In this document: positions 25,955 through 33,724 of the stretch, piece by piece
Layout: every line of letters begins with the position of its first letter
Numbering within the stretch: position 1 is the stretch's first letter
Assembly (NCBI GenBank): GCA_023423695.1
Contig: JAFAFA010000048.1
Span: 62,001-126,000, forward strand
DNA from: Pseudomonadota bacterium
GTDB taxonomy: Bacteria; Pseudomonadota; Alphaproteobacteria; Azospirillales; Azospirillaceae
Length of the DNA stretch: 64,000 bases
Direction: 5' to 3'
Notes under the pieces: generated by a model
Databases searched by the model: none
What the model was told of the DNA's origin: nothing
What the model saw: the letters and a program-made list of their open reading frames with translations, nothing else
Position numbers and translations under genes: made by a program

Positions 25955-26524
25955 ATGGACGCGATGAGCAACCTGAACTGGGACGATGACGACGCGCCAG
26001 AGCCGGGACCGGACGACAAGCCGGGCGGCGACCCGGCCCGGAAGCCCGGCGAGGAACTCGACCTCGCCGACTTCCACGGCATGGCCCGCCTGATCGAGCG
26101 GATGCACCGGCGTTATCTGGACGTCGTGCGCGTCGGCCTGTCCAAGCAGGGCATCGAGGACATCGGCCCGGTCCAGGCCCTGATGGTGATGCTGATCGGC
26201 GAGGACGAGCTGTCGGTCCGCGACCTGATGGAGCGCGGCTATTACCTCGGCTCCAACGCGTCCTACAGCCTGAAGATCCTGGTCGATGCCGGCTACATCA
26301 ACCGCGCCGCCAACCAGCGCGACCGCCGCACCGCGCGGCTCCAGCTGACCGACAAGGGGCGGGAGCTGTGGGAGGGGCTGCGGCGGATGGAGCAGGCGCA
26401 GGCCGAGGCGCTGGTGCGCAACGAAACCGAGGCGCGCGATCTGAAGGCCAGCTACCGCACGCTCCGCCGGCTCGACCGGCTGTGGGGCGACATGGTCCGT
26501 TATTCCTGCCTCGATTTCGATTGA
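25955..26524 (+). CDS. MarR-family regulator, LdtR-like
   Basis: This is a 189-residue DNA-binding protein. An acidic, Pro-rich 35-residue N-terminus precedes a winged helix (about 50-150). The recognition region reads LSVRDLMERGYYLGSNASYSLKILVDAGYI, and the wing is NQRDRRTARLQLTDKG. The spacing and the GSNASYSLK motif resemble alphaproteobacterial LdtR-type MarR proteins, which control cell-wall L,D-transpeptidases and stress tolerance (recalled, not searched). It is followed by a DUF2336 gene whose ATG overlaps its stop (TGATG, 26522-26526), so the two form an operon. Possible targets in the window are not evident. Confidence 0.82.
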   Translation: MDAMSNLNWDDDDAPEPGPDDKPGGDPARKPGEELDLADFHGMARLIERMHRRYLDVVRVGLSKQGIEDIGPVQALMVMLIGEDELSVRDLMERGYYLGSNASYSLKILVDAGYINRAANQRDRRTARLQLTDKGRELWEGLRRMEQAQAEALVRNETEARDLKASYRTLRRLDRLWGDMVRYSCLDFD

Positions 26525-27780
26525 TGGGTTTTCGACCGATGCCGCAGCCGGGTGCCCCGATGCCACATGCCGCCCAACAGCCTGACACCTCCCAGCCGGA
26601 CGGGCCCAACCCGAACGCCCTGTCGTCGCGGGATGTGGAGCGGCTGCTGACCTCGCCCACCGCGGAGACGCGGATCGAGACGATGAACAAGCTGTTCCAC
26701 GACCTGGAAGCCGGCGCGCTCAGCCCGGCGGAACGGTCGCTGGCGATCGAGGTGGTGCATTGCTTCGCCGGGGACGCCCAGGTGGCGGTGCGCGAAGCGG
26801 TGGCCTGGCAGCTGCGCAACAGCCCCCTGCTGACCGAGGATCTGGCCGAACGGCTGGTCCGCGATGTCGGGCGGGTGGCCTTCCCGATCCTGCGCGACGC
26901 AGCCGGTCTGACCGACGACCTGCTGCTGGACGTGTTGTCGGATCCCTATTCCGGCAAGCATGTGGCGGTCGCCAGCCGGTCGAAGGTCTCGGCCCGCGTG
27001 TCGGGAGCCATCGCGGAGCGCGGCAACGTCGTCGCCGTCACCGCCCTGCTGCGCAACGATGGGGCCGAGGTGCCGGAGAGCGCAATGCACCGCGCGCTCG
27101 ACCGCTTCGGCCGGGTCCGCATGGTCAGCGAGGCGGCGGCGACCCGTCCCGGCCTGTCGCTGGCGATGGTCGAGCGCGTCGTGGCCTTCGTGTCGGACAG
27201 CATGCGCACCACGCTGATGCAGGCGCACGGCCTGTCGCGCGAGCTGGTCGAACGGCTGGTGGAGCGCGGGCGGGAGGCGGCGACCATGCGGCTGCTGCGC
27301 CCGGTGCTGCGCGGTGCCGAAGACATCGACGCGGTTATCCAGTGGCTGCACACCAACCGCCGCCTGACGCCTGTGCTGCTGTTCCGGGCACTGTGCGCCG
27401 GCGACCTGTCGCTGTTCGTCTCCGGCATGGCGCTGCGTGCCGGCATCCCGGCGGAGAACGCCCGCCGGCTGGCCTGGGACGACGGCGAGCTGGGCATGGC
27501 GGCGCTGATGAAGAAGGCGACCGTCGCCCCCGGCCTGATCCAGCCCTTCCAGGTCGCGGTCGGCGTCGCCAAGCGGATGGAGTATGAGGGCGAGGAGAGC
27601 CGGCGCGAAGACTTCCAGTCGGAGGTCATCAGCGAACTGTTCACCGCCTGCACCCCCACCAACGACTGGATGGTCGACGACCTGCTCCTGCAGTTGTTCG
27701 ACCAGAAGTCGGAGGAGGTGATCGACCGGGCGCTGGATCAGGCCGGCCTGCCCTTTTCGCCGGTGCGGACGGCGCAGTGA
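26524..27780 (+). CDS. DUF2336 domain-containing protein
   Basis: This is a 418-residue alpha-helical protein without membrane segments or signal peptide. After a Pro-rich 35-residue N-terminus it has HEAT-like helices, with a repeated pattern such as LAIEVVHCFAGDAQVAVREAVAWQLRNSP, which matches the alphaproteobacterial DUF2336 family. Related proteins have been linked to cell-cycle and stress signalling, but no biochemical function is established here. ATG 26524 overlaps the MarR stop and is preferred; in-frame ATGs at 26539 and 26560 are alternatives. It ends 13 bases before the convergent NIT-ANTAR gene. Its translational coupling to a MarR regulator suggests a partner or modulator of that regulator. 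Confidence 0.8.
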   Translation: MGFRPMPQPGAPMPHAAQQPDTSQPDGPNPNALSSRDVERLLTSPTAETRIETMNKLFHDLEAGALSPAERSLAIEVVHCFAGDAQVAVREAVAWQLRNSPLLTEDLAERLVRDVGRVAFPILRDAAGLTDDLLLDVLSDPYSGKHVAVASRSKVSARVSGAIAERGNVVAVTALLRNDGAEVPESAMHRALDRFGRVRMVSEAAATRPGLSLAMVERVVAFVSDSMRTTLMQAHGLSRELVERLVERGREAATMRLLRPVLRGAEDIDAVIQWLHTNRRLTPVLLFRALCAGDLSLFVSGMALRAGIPAENARRLAWDDGELGMAALMKKATVAPGLIQPFQVAVGVAKRMEYEGEESRREDFQSEVISELFTACTPTNDWMVDDLLLQLFDQKSEEVIDRALDQAGLPFSPVRTAQ

Positions 27781-27793
27781 GGCGGGGCAGCCG

Positions 27794-29122
27794 TCAGCTT
27801 CCCCCAGCCCCGCCCGCGGTCACGCCGCGCAGGATGTCGGACATGCTGAGGATGGCCTCGGCGACCTCGATGATGCGCTTGTTCTGGTTCATCGCCGTCT
27901 TGCGGATCAGCTTGTAGGCCTCCTCCTCCGACAGGTTGCGGGTGGACATCAGCAGGCCCTTGGCGCGGTCGATCACCTTGCGCTCGTTCAGCGCCGCCTT
28001 GGCGGTCTCCAGCTCGAGGCTGACGTCGCGCAGACGCTGCGACTGCGCCTGCACGACGTCGAGCACGGAGCGCATCAGCTTCGGCCGCAGCCCGTCCGGC
28101 GCGTAGAGACCGATGCCGTCCTGTCCGGGCAGGGCGGGATCGGCGTCGACCAGCACCATCGCCACCGGCATCACCGCGTCATGTCCGCGCAGGTCGGCCT
28201 GTTCCAGATCGGCACGCGCCTGCGCCAGCTTCGCCTCGCACAGCAGGCGCAGATCCTCGGTCAGCCGGTCTTCCACCGTCTTGAGCAGATCCATCCGCCG
28301 CGTGGCCTGCTCGAACCAGGATTCCGGCGTGATACCCGACAGCTCGCCATGACGGGCGCCGTCGCCGAGCGCCACCGTACGCATCCGCTCCACCTCCGCC
28401 ACCGCCGGATCCGACAGGGCGGCGCGGAACGCGGCGGTGTGGGCGGGGTCGGCGAACTCCGCGACGATGCGGAAGGCGCGGTTCTGCGCGTCGATCAGCT
28501 GGGCCAGGCGGCCATGCTCCGCCCCGTCGAACCGCCCGCGCGAGAAGCCGGCGCTGGCCGTCGCCCGCTCCTGTCCGGCGAATTCCTTGCCCTGCACGAT
28601 GTTGAACAGCGCCACCAGTGCGCGGGAGATCGCCGGATCGGCGGCGATGTCCGCCGCCTCGAACACCACGGCCAGCAGATGGCCGACGATGTCGGTGAAG
28701 GACTTCACGGCGTCCTGCGGCACCAGCGCCAGCGACGCCACCTGCTCGCGCAGTGCCGGCAGCCCATCCAGCGCATGCAAGGCGATGGCGACGCGATTGT
28801 AGAATTGAGCGCCCGAACTCAGGCGGTCGAGTTGCCGGTCCACATGGTCGAGCCGGTCGCGCAGGACCGCTTCCAGTGCCTTGGCATCGGCCTGCCAGCG
28901 GGCGCGATCCCCGACGAAGCGCTTTCCGCTGGAGCCCAGATAGATGGAGGAGGCGCCTCGTTCCTTCTGCAGCGCGTGGATCAGCCCGCCCATGTCGTGG
29001 ACCAGGGCGCTGACGGCCAGAAGCTGTTCGACGTCGCGGATGCGGCACAACTTGGCGGCGCGCAGGAACCTTGCGGCCGCGGCGCCCGCTCCGCTGTCCT
29101 TGGTTTCCTGCTGTGTAACCAT
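27794..29122 (-). CDS. NIT-domain ANTAR RNA-binding antiterminator (NasR-like)
   Basis: This is a 442-residue protein. The N-terminal two thirds form a helical NIT (nitrate/nitrite-sensing) domain, recognisable by GLIHALQKERGASSIYLGSSGKRF (about residues 50-75) and AFRIVAEFADPAHTAAFRAAL. The C-terminal ANTAR domain (about 370-425) has ERKVIDRAKGLLMSTRNLSEEEAYKLIRKTAM. Klebsiella NasR has this layout and binds leader RNA to prevent termination of nitrate assimilation genes. No nitrate genes are present in the window. ATG 29122 is supported by domain boundaries. A terminator-like hairpin 61 bases upstream raises the possibility of self-control by attenuation. Confidence 0.88.
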   Translation of the reverse strand: MVTQQETKDSGAGAAAARFLRAAKLCRIRDVEQLLAVSALVHDMGGLIHALQKERGASSIYLGSSGKRFVGDRARWQADAKALEAVLRDRLDHVDRQLDRLSSGAQFYNRVAIALHALDGLPALREQVASLALVPQDAVKSFTDIVGHLLAVVFEAADIAADPAISRALVALFNIVQGKEFAGQERATASAGFSRGRFDGAEHGRLAQLIDAQNRAFRIVAEFADPAHTAAFRAALSDPAVAEVERMRTVALGDGARHGELSGITPESWFEQATRRMDLLKTVEDRLTEDLRLLCEAKLAQARADLEQADLRGHDAVMPVAMVLVDADPALPGQDGIGLYAPDGLRPKLMRSVLDVVQAQSQRLRDVSLELETAKAALNERKVIDRAKGLLMSTRNLSEEEAYKLIRKTAMNQNKRIIEVAEAILSMSDILRGVTAGGAGGS

Positions 29123-29182
29123 CCGGCCTGCTCCCGCCTTGACCTCGCAGCTCATAAGCAATGGATATGCCAACAGAAAAAG

Positions 29183-29209
29183 GCCCCTCTCCCCTTGCGG
29201 GAGAAGGGC
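29183..29209 (-). terminator. Hairpin with T-run in the leader of the NIT-ANTAR gene
   Basis: On the minus strand GCCCTTCTCCC pairs with GGGAGAGGGGC (one mismatch) around a 5-base loop and is followed by CTTTTTC, a canonical intrinsic terminator shape. It ends about 60 bases before the start codon at 29122. Upstream GGCTT/AAGCC can form a competing stem that shares bases with the terminator arm. The C/G arms also resemble common extragenic repeats, so its function is unproven. Confidence 0.5.
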
Positions 29210-29372
29210 TTCTACGCCGCAAGCCGACCGCTCTGCGTTCATGCAGTTGCCTATGAATGCAGCGACTTCGCCGCAAATTTGGGCGAATCGGTGGCGCAAT
29301 GATATGCGGCGCAACATCGGCGGCTCCGGTGCTGTTGAGTCGGCATCCCGACCGTCCCGGAGTCTTACCTAT

Positions 29373-29546
29373 ATGGCCAAGAATCCCTTCATGAGCGCCT
29401 GGTTGTCCTGGGCCAACCGTGCCACCGGCATGTGGACCACCGCCGCCATGTCGGCGGCCAAGCGCAACCAGTCGGCGGCGCTGAAATCCATGATGATGCC
29501 GCCCAAATCCGCCAAGCCGAAGCGCAAGTCGAAGCCTGCGCGCTGA
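29373..29546 (+). CDS. Small basic protein, unknown function
   Basis: This is a 57-residue open frame starting MAKNPFMSAWLSWANRATG and ending in a Lys/Arg/Pro-rich tail (PPKSAKPKRKSK). A GGAG lies about a dozen bases before the ATG. The aromatic, amphipathic N-terminus with a basic tail recalls short proteins seen beside polyester-granule genes in Rhodospirillales, but this resemblance is from memory. It lies alone between the divergent NIT-ANTAR gene and the LldD-like gene. No domain is recognised; it could bind nucleic acid or a membrane. Confidence 0.45.
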   Translation: MAKNPFMSAWLSWANRATGMWTTAAMSAAKRNQSAALKSMMMPPKSAKPKRKSKPAR

Positions 29547-29659
29547 CCAAGCAGGACCGGATTCAGCAAGCGTCGGGCGAGGGCGTGCTTGACGGTGCGC
29601 GGAGGGGATGGCCAAATCCTACCCCCTTCGTTTCACGCGCAACCGTTGAGACACGCCCC

Positions 29660-30874
29660 ATGACCTCCGTTCGCATGCCCTCCTCGCGGCCACCGTCGCG
29701 CTGGGCGAACCTGTTCACCGACCGGCCCGTCACCTGCATCGAGGATCTGCGGCAGCTGGCGGAATGGCGCGTGCCGCGGATGTTCTATGATTACGCGGAT
29801 TCCGGCTCCTACACGGAGTCGACCTACCGCGCCAACGAATCGGACTTCGGCCGGATCAAGCTGCGCCAGCGCGTGGCGGTGGACATGACCAACCGGACGC
29901 TGGCCAGCACCATGGTCGGCCAGCCGGTGGCGATGCCGGTGGCACTGGCCCCGACCGGCCTGACCGGCATGCAGCATGCCGACGGCGAGATCCTGGCCGC
30001 CCGCGCGGCAGCCAAGGCCGGTGTTCCCTTCACCCTGTCGACCATGAGCATCTGCTCGATCGAGGACGTGGCGGAGAATACCGACAAGCCCTTCTGGTTC
30101 CAGCTCTACGTCATGCGCGACCGCGCCTTCATCGACAAGCTGATCGATCGCGCGAAGGCTGCGGAATGCTCGGCGCTGGTGCTGACGCTGGACCTGCAGA
30201 TCCTCGGCCAGCGCCATAAGGACATCAAGAACGGCCTGTCCACCCCGCCGAAGCTGACCATCGGCAACATCCTGGACATGGCGACCAAGCCGCGCTGGTC
30301 GATGAACATGCTGCGCACCCACCGCCGCACCTTCCGCAACATCGTCGGCCACGCCTCCGGCGTCAGCAACCTGTCGTCGCTGTCCTCCTGGACGGCGGAG
30401 CAGTTCGACCCGACGCTGAACTGGGACGACGTGCGCCGCATCCGCGACCGCTGGGGCGGCAAGCTTATCCTGAAGGGCATCCTCGACGCGGAAGACGCGG
30501 TGATGGCGGCCGACACCGGCGCTGAGGCCCTGATCGTCTCGAACCATGGCGGCCGGCAGCTGGACGGCGCCATCTCCTCCATCGCGGCGCTGCCGGCCAT
30601 CGTCGAGGCGGTGGGCGACCGGATCGAGGTGCTGATGGACGGCGGCATCCGTTCCGGCCAGGATGTGGTGAAGGCGCTGGCGCTGGGCGCCAAGGGCACC
30701 TTCATCGGGCGCGCCTTCCTCTACGGCCTTGGCGCCGGCGGCGAGGCCGGCGTGTCCCAGTGCCTGGAGATCATCCGCAAGGAGATGGACGTCACCATGG
30801 CGATGTGCGGCCTGCGCGACATCCGGCATGTGACGTCCAACATCCTGGCCGGGAAGCCCGATTTCGGGGTCTGA
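29660..30874 (+). CDS. lldD: FMN-dependent alpha-hydroxy-acid dehydrogenase (LldD-like L-lactate dehydrogenase)
   Basis: This is a 404-residue TIM-barrel flavoprotein. The N-terminal RMFYDYADSGSYTESTYRAN supplies the substrate-binding Tyr. FMN-binding segments follow (PVALAPTGLTGMQH, LSTMSICSIEDV, FQLYVMRDR). KGILDAEDA contains the flavin-stabilising Lys, and SNHGGRQLDGA holds the catalytic His and Arg; DGGIRSGQDVVKALALGAKGTFIGR binds the phosphate. The family oxidises L-lactate, glycolate or mandelate to the 2-oxo acid and passes electrons to quinone or oxygen. L-lactate is the most likely substrate from overall similarity. The ATG at 29660 is chosen because the domain begins within 20 residues. 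No lactate permease or regulator is adjacent. Confidence 0.87.
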   Translation: MTSVRMPSSRPPSRWANLFTDRPVTCIEDLRQLAEWRVPRMFYDYADSGSYTESTYRANESDFGRIKLRQRVAVDMTNRTLASTMVGQPVAMPVALAPTGLTGMQHADGEILAARAAAKAGVPFTLSTMSICSIEDVAENTDKPFWFQLYVMRDRAFIDKLIDRAKAAECSALVLTLDLQILGQRHKDIKNGLSTPPKLTIGNILDMATKPRWSMNMLRTHRRTFRNIVGHASGVSNLSSLSSWTAEQFDPTLNWDDVRRIRDRWGGKLILKGILDAEDAVMAADTGAEALIVSNHGGRQLDGAISSIAALPAIVEAVGDRIEVLMDGGIRSGQDVVKALALGAKGTFIGRAFLYGLGAGGEAGVSQCLEIIRKEMDVTMAMCGLRDIRHVTSNILAGKPDFGV

Positions 30875-30992
30875 CCGGTTCCCTGACGGCTGTGGTGGGG
30901 CGGGGGCGTGACGCCTCCCCCTGCAACGCTTGCTCCCCTGCCCTGTTGTAATGGGGCAACGTGCCATGTCGGCGCGCAATGGGGAGTGGTAC

Positions 30993-31778
30993 ATGAGCGA
31001 ACTCCGTGAGGGCAGCGCCACCGTCTCCGCGGAGGCCGAAGCCTTCTATACCGAAAGCCTGAAGCTGCTGACCCAGTCGGGAATCCCGTTCCTGTTGGGC
31101 GGAACCTATGCGGTCAGCGCCTATACCGGGATCAACCGGCCGACCAAGGACATCGACATCTTCTGCTGCGGTGGCGACTTCCCGCGCATCCTGGGCCACT
31201 TCCAGGACCATGGCTTCGGGACGGAGATCGAGGACGAACGCTGGATCGGCAAGGTCAAGCACGGCGACCTGTTCTTCGACGTCATCTTCAATTCGGCGGT
31301 CGCCATCAACCCGGTCAACGACCGCTGGTTCAAGGAAGAACACCGCGCGGTGATCTGCGGCGCCGACGTGCGGCTGGTGGCGCCGACCGAGATGATCTTC
31401 TCCAAATCCTTCGTCCAGATGCGCCACAAATACGACGGCCCGGACGTGGCGCACCTGATCCTGAAGCAGCACGACAAGGTCGACTGGAAAAGGCTGCTCG
31501 CCCATATGGAGCAGTATTGGGAGGTGCTGCTGATCCACCTCCTGAATTTCCGGTTCATCTACCCGACCGAGCGCGATTGCGTGCCCGACTGGCTGGTGGC
31601 GGAACTGCTGGAACGGATGCACGAGCGCGCCAAGCTGCCGGTCGCCCAGACCCGCATCTGCCGGGGCCGGCTGTTCTCGCGCGAGGATTACCTGATCGAC
31701 GTCACCCAGTGGGGCTTCGCCGACGTCGTCGGGGAGGAGGGCACGAAGGAGATCCCAAAGGAGAAGAAGAATGGATGA
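30993..31778 (+). CDS. Nucleotidyltransferase-fold protein paired with a metallophosphoesterase
   Basis: This is a 261-residue protein with a minimal polymerase-beta nucleotidyltransferase core. GG at 36-37 (FLLGGTYAVSAY), D53 and D55 in TKDIDIF, and D96 in LFFDVIF form the expected metal-binding triad. A helical C-terminal half of unknown role follows. ATG 30993 is preferred because GGGGAG precedes it; upstream in-frame ATGs at 30930 and 30966 lack this. The downstream phosphoesterase gene starts inside this gene (8-base overlap), so the pair is co-translated. The target (RNA, small molecule or protein) is unknown. The pairing of a nucleotide-adding and a phosphodiester-cleaving enzyme invites a reversible modification model. 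Confidence 0.72.
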   Translation: MSELREGSATVSAEAEAFYTESLKLLTQSGIPFLLGGTYAVSAYTGINRPTKDIDIFCCGGDFPRILGHFQDHGFGTEIEDERWIGKVKHGDLFFDVIFNSAVAINPVNDRWFKEEHRAVICGADVRLVAPTEMIFSKSFVQMRHKYDGPDVAHLILKQHDKVDWKRLLAHMEQYWEVLLIHLLNFRFIYPTERDCVPDWLVAELLERMHERAKLPVAQTRICRGRLFSREDYLIDVTQWGFADVVGEEGTKEIPKEKKNG

Positions 31779-32490
31779 GCGCAGGCTGACCGTCGCCGCC
31801 ATCGGCGACATCCATGTCGGGGAAACCACGCAGTACCCTTATCGCGAGCTGTTCCAGGAGATCGCCGGCAAGGCCGACGTGCTGGCGCTGTGCGGCGACC
31901 TGACCAACCACGGCAAGCCGCGCGAGGCGGAAATCCTGGCCGACGCCCTGCGCGCCATCGGCATCCCGATTGTCGCGGTCTTCGGCAACCATGATTACGA
32001 ATGCGGCCATCTGGAGGAGGTGCAGCACATCCTGACCCAGGCCGGCGTGCGGTTCCTCGACGGTGCGCCGCAGGAGATCGGCGGGGTGGGGTTCGCCGGG
32101 GTGAAGGGCTTCGGCGGCGGGTTCGGCAACCGGATGCTGGACAGCTTCGGCGAACCGGCGATCAAGCAGTTCGTCCATGAGGCGGTGAACGAGGCGATGC
32201 GGCTGGAAAGTGCGCTGCGCCAGTTGGACACCGAACGGGTGTTCGTGGTGCTGCACTATGCCCCCATCGCCGCGACGGTGGAGGGGGAGCCGACGGAAAT
32301 CTTCCCGTTCCTGGGATCGTCGCGGCTGGCCGAAACCATCGACCGGTTCGACAATGTCCGCGCCATCGCGCACGGCCATGCCCACCATGGGACCTATTCT
32401 GGGACGACGCTGCGCGGCACACCGGTCTACAATGTCGCGCAGACCATCCCGAAGGAAACCGGCCGGCCTTATGCGCTGATCGAGATTTGA
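31771..32490 (+). CDS. Calcineurin-like metallophosphoesterase
   Basis: This is a 239-residue protein with all phosphoesterase motifs: D13 and H15 in IGDIHVG, GDLTNHG, the GNHD box in VFGNHDYE, a histidine in VLHYAPIAA, and GHAHHG near residue 205. These bind two metal ions for phosphomonoester or phosphodiester hydrolysis. It overlaps the nucleotidyltransferase gene by 8 bases and is probably its functional partner. It has no signal peptide or membrane segment, so it should be cytosolic. The substrate is unknown; cyclic nucleotides, nucleotide-modified products or RNA ends are possibilities. Convergent with a tiny gene at 32620-32766. Confidence 0.85.
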   Translation: MDERRLTVAAIGDIHVGETTQYPYRELFQEIAGKADVLALCGDLTNHGKPREAEILADALRAIGIPIVAVFGNHDYECGHLEEVQHILTQAGVRFLDGAPQEIGGVGFAGVKGFGGGFGNRMLDSFGEPAIKQFVHEAVNEAMRLESALRQLDTERVFVVLHYAPIAATVEGEPTEIFPFLGSSRLAETIDRFDNVRAIAHGHAHHGTYSGTTLRGTPVYNVAQTIPKETGRPYALIEI

Positions 32491-32590
32491 GAGGTCGAGT
32501 CCTTCGCTCCCCCTATGGGCGAAGGCCGGGATCGGGGGGCCGGCGCCGCCGGACCGGCGATTGCGGCGCCTCCCCCCTCCCACGTCATTT

Positions 32591-32611
32591 CCCTCCGCCC
32601 GAGGCGGAGGG
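32591..32611. terminator. Hairpin between convergent genes
   Basis: A 9-bp perfect stem (ccctccgcc/ggcggaggg) with a 3-base loop lies between the phosphoesterase stop and the stop of the small minus-strand gene at 32620. On the minus strand it is followed by AAATG rather than T, so efficient intrinsic termination is uncertain. Confidence 0.4.
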
Positions 32612-32619
32612 GGCGGGCG

Positions 32620-32766
32620 TCAGCCCATGATGTTCTCGCCCAGCGGGCGGCGCGGCATGTCCACACGCTGTTCGCGATCCTGCTTCGGCGGCTTGGTGAC
32701 GCTGAAGCCGATGCCCGACAGCAGAAGAACGCCGAGCGAGGCGACTGTGACGATGTTGCAAAGCAT
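32620..32766 (-). CDS. Very small single-pass membrane protein
   Basis: This is a 48-residue open frame. MLCNIVTVASLGVLLLSGIGF forms one hydrophobic segment (residues 4-21), followed by a charged tail KPPKQDREQRVDMPRRPLG ending NIMG. AAAGGG lies a few bases before the ATG. The clear hydrophobic-then-charged layout and clean start and stop support a real gene, and codon choice is GC-rich like the surroundings. C3 near the N-terminus could be a lipid site, but the residue context is not a standard lipobox. Function unknown. It lies alone, facing the metallophosphoesterase gene. Confidence 0.5.
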   Translation of the reverse strand: MLCNIVTVASLGVLLLSGIGFSVTKPPKQDREQRVDMPRRPLGENIMG

Positions 32767-33099
32767 GATGACCAACCCTTTCCCTAACCTCTTGCGGCCA
32801 CCCGACCGGGGTGGCCAGACCCTTTTTCCGCGGTCTCCTGCGCAATGGACGCAGGCGGCCCGTCTTTTCTTCCGTCAGCTTTGCGGAGATGAAGGAAAAT
32901 TAATCGTTCGTATCTCGAACGGTCTTTATTTCCAGCATCTTATCAGCGTGGACTGTGCGGAGCGGTCACATAGTCCCGCACCTGCGAACTGGCAATGGAC
33001 GGACTGCGGAAATCGGCGCAGCTCTGGTTAACAAAATTGTCATGGCAGAGCGCGGAGGTGGGTTTTTCGGCTGAACATGGCGACGTTCAGAGGATGCGT
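32767..33099. other. 333-base intergenic region with a short inverted repeat
   Basis: No gene is supported. The stretch 32890-32950 is AT-rich and contains cgttcg-tatct-cgaacg (32905-32921), a six-base inverted repeat of operator size. It probably carries the promoter of the minus-strand 48-residue gene and downstream sequences of the MaoC-like gene. Confidence 0.4.
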
Positions 33100-33552
33100 T
33101 CAGACGGCGACCGTCCGGCCGGCCACGATGTGGTTCATGATGCAGGTCATCACCGGCTCGCCCCGCTGGTTCACCGTGGTGTAGGCCAGCCGCACGGTTC
33201 CACGGTCGCCGCGGCGCGACGGGATCGTCTCCACCACCTCCACCCGGACGCGGATGGTGTCGCCGGGACGCACCGGGCGCAGCCAGCGCAGCTCGTCCAT
33301 GCCGGAGCCGCCCAGGCTGGTGCCGGTGACGATGCCGGTGTCGCGGATCAGGCGGAAGGTCAGCGACAGGGTGTGGAAGCCGCTGGCGATCAGCCCCTGG
33401 AACGGCCCGTCGGCCGCGGCCACCGCATCCATATGGAAGGGCTGCGGGTCGAAACGCAGGGCGAAATCCATGATCTGGCTGTCGGTGAGGGTCGCCCCTT
33501 CCGATTCGATCACGTCGCCGATGCGGAAATCCTCGAAATGGCGGCCGGGCAT
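33100..33552 (-). CDS. MaoC-like (R)-hydratase / hot-dog fold protein
   Basis: This is a 150-residue single hot-dog domain. The family motif appears as DFALRFDPQPFHMDAVAAADGPFQGLIASGFHT, with the catalytic Asp and His in the FDPQPFHMD segment. WLRPVRPGDTIRVRVEV lies near residue 90 and MTCIMNHIV at the end. Members hydrate enoyl-CoA substrates, for example feeding polyhydroxyalkanoate or fatty-acid pathways. The start codon is the first ATG and is followed at once by the typical RHFEDFRIGD opening. It lies divergent from the chemosensory operon with 172 bases between; no neighbouring fatty-acid genes are present, so the pathway is open. Confidence 0.85.
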   Translation of the reverse strand: MPGRHFEDFRIGDVIESEGATLTDSQIMDFALRFDPQPFHMDAVAAADGPFQGLIASGFHTLSLTFRLIRDTGIVTGTSLGGSGMDELRWLRPVRPGDTIRVRVEVVETIPSRRGDRGTVRLAYTTVNQRGEPVMTCIMNHIVAGRTVAV

Positions 33553-33724
33553 CGTCTCATCTCTCCCTTATTCGTTGGTTTGGCTGGACTTTGCCGGCTT
33601 TCCGGCATGACGGAAGACAGTAGACCGGCGGAGCGCTCAGGCAAAGGTTCCGAATTCGGCGGGCCGGGCATAGGCCGTCCGACGTAAACCTTTGGCGTAA
33701 TTCGCATTCCAGTCGTGATGGGGC

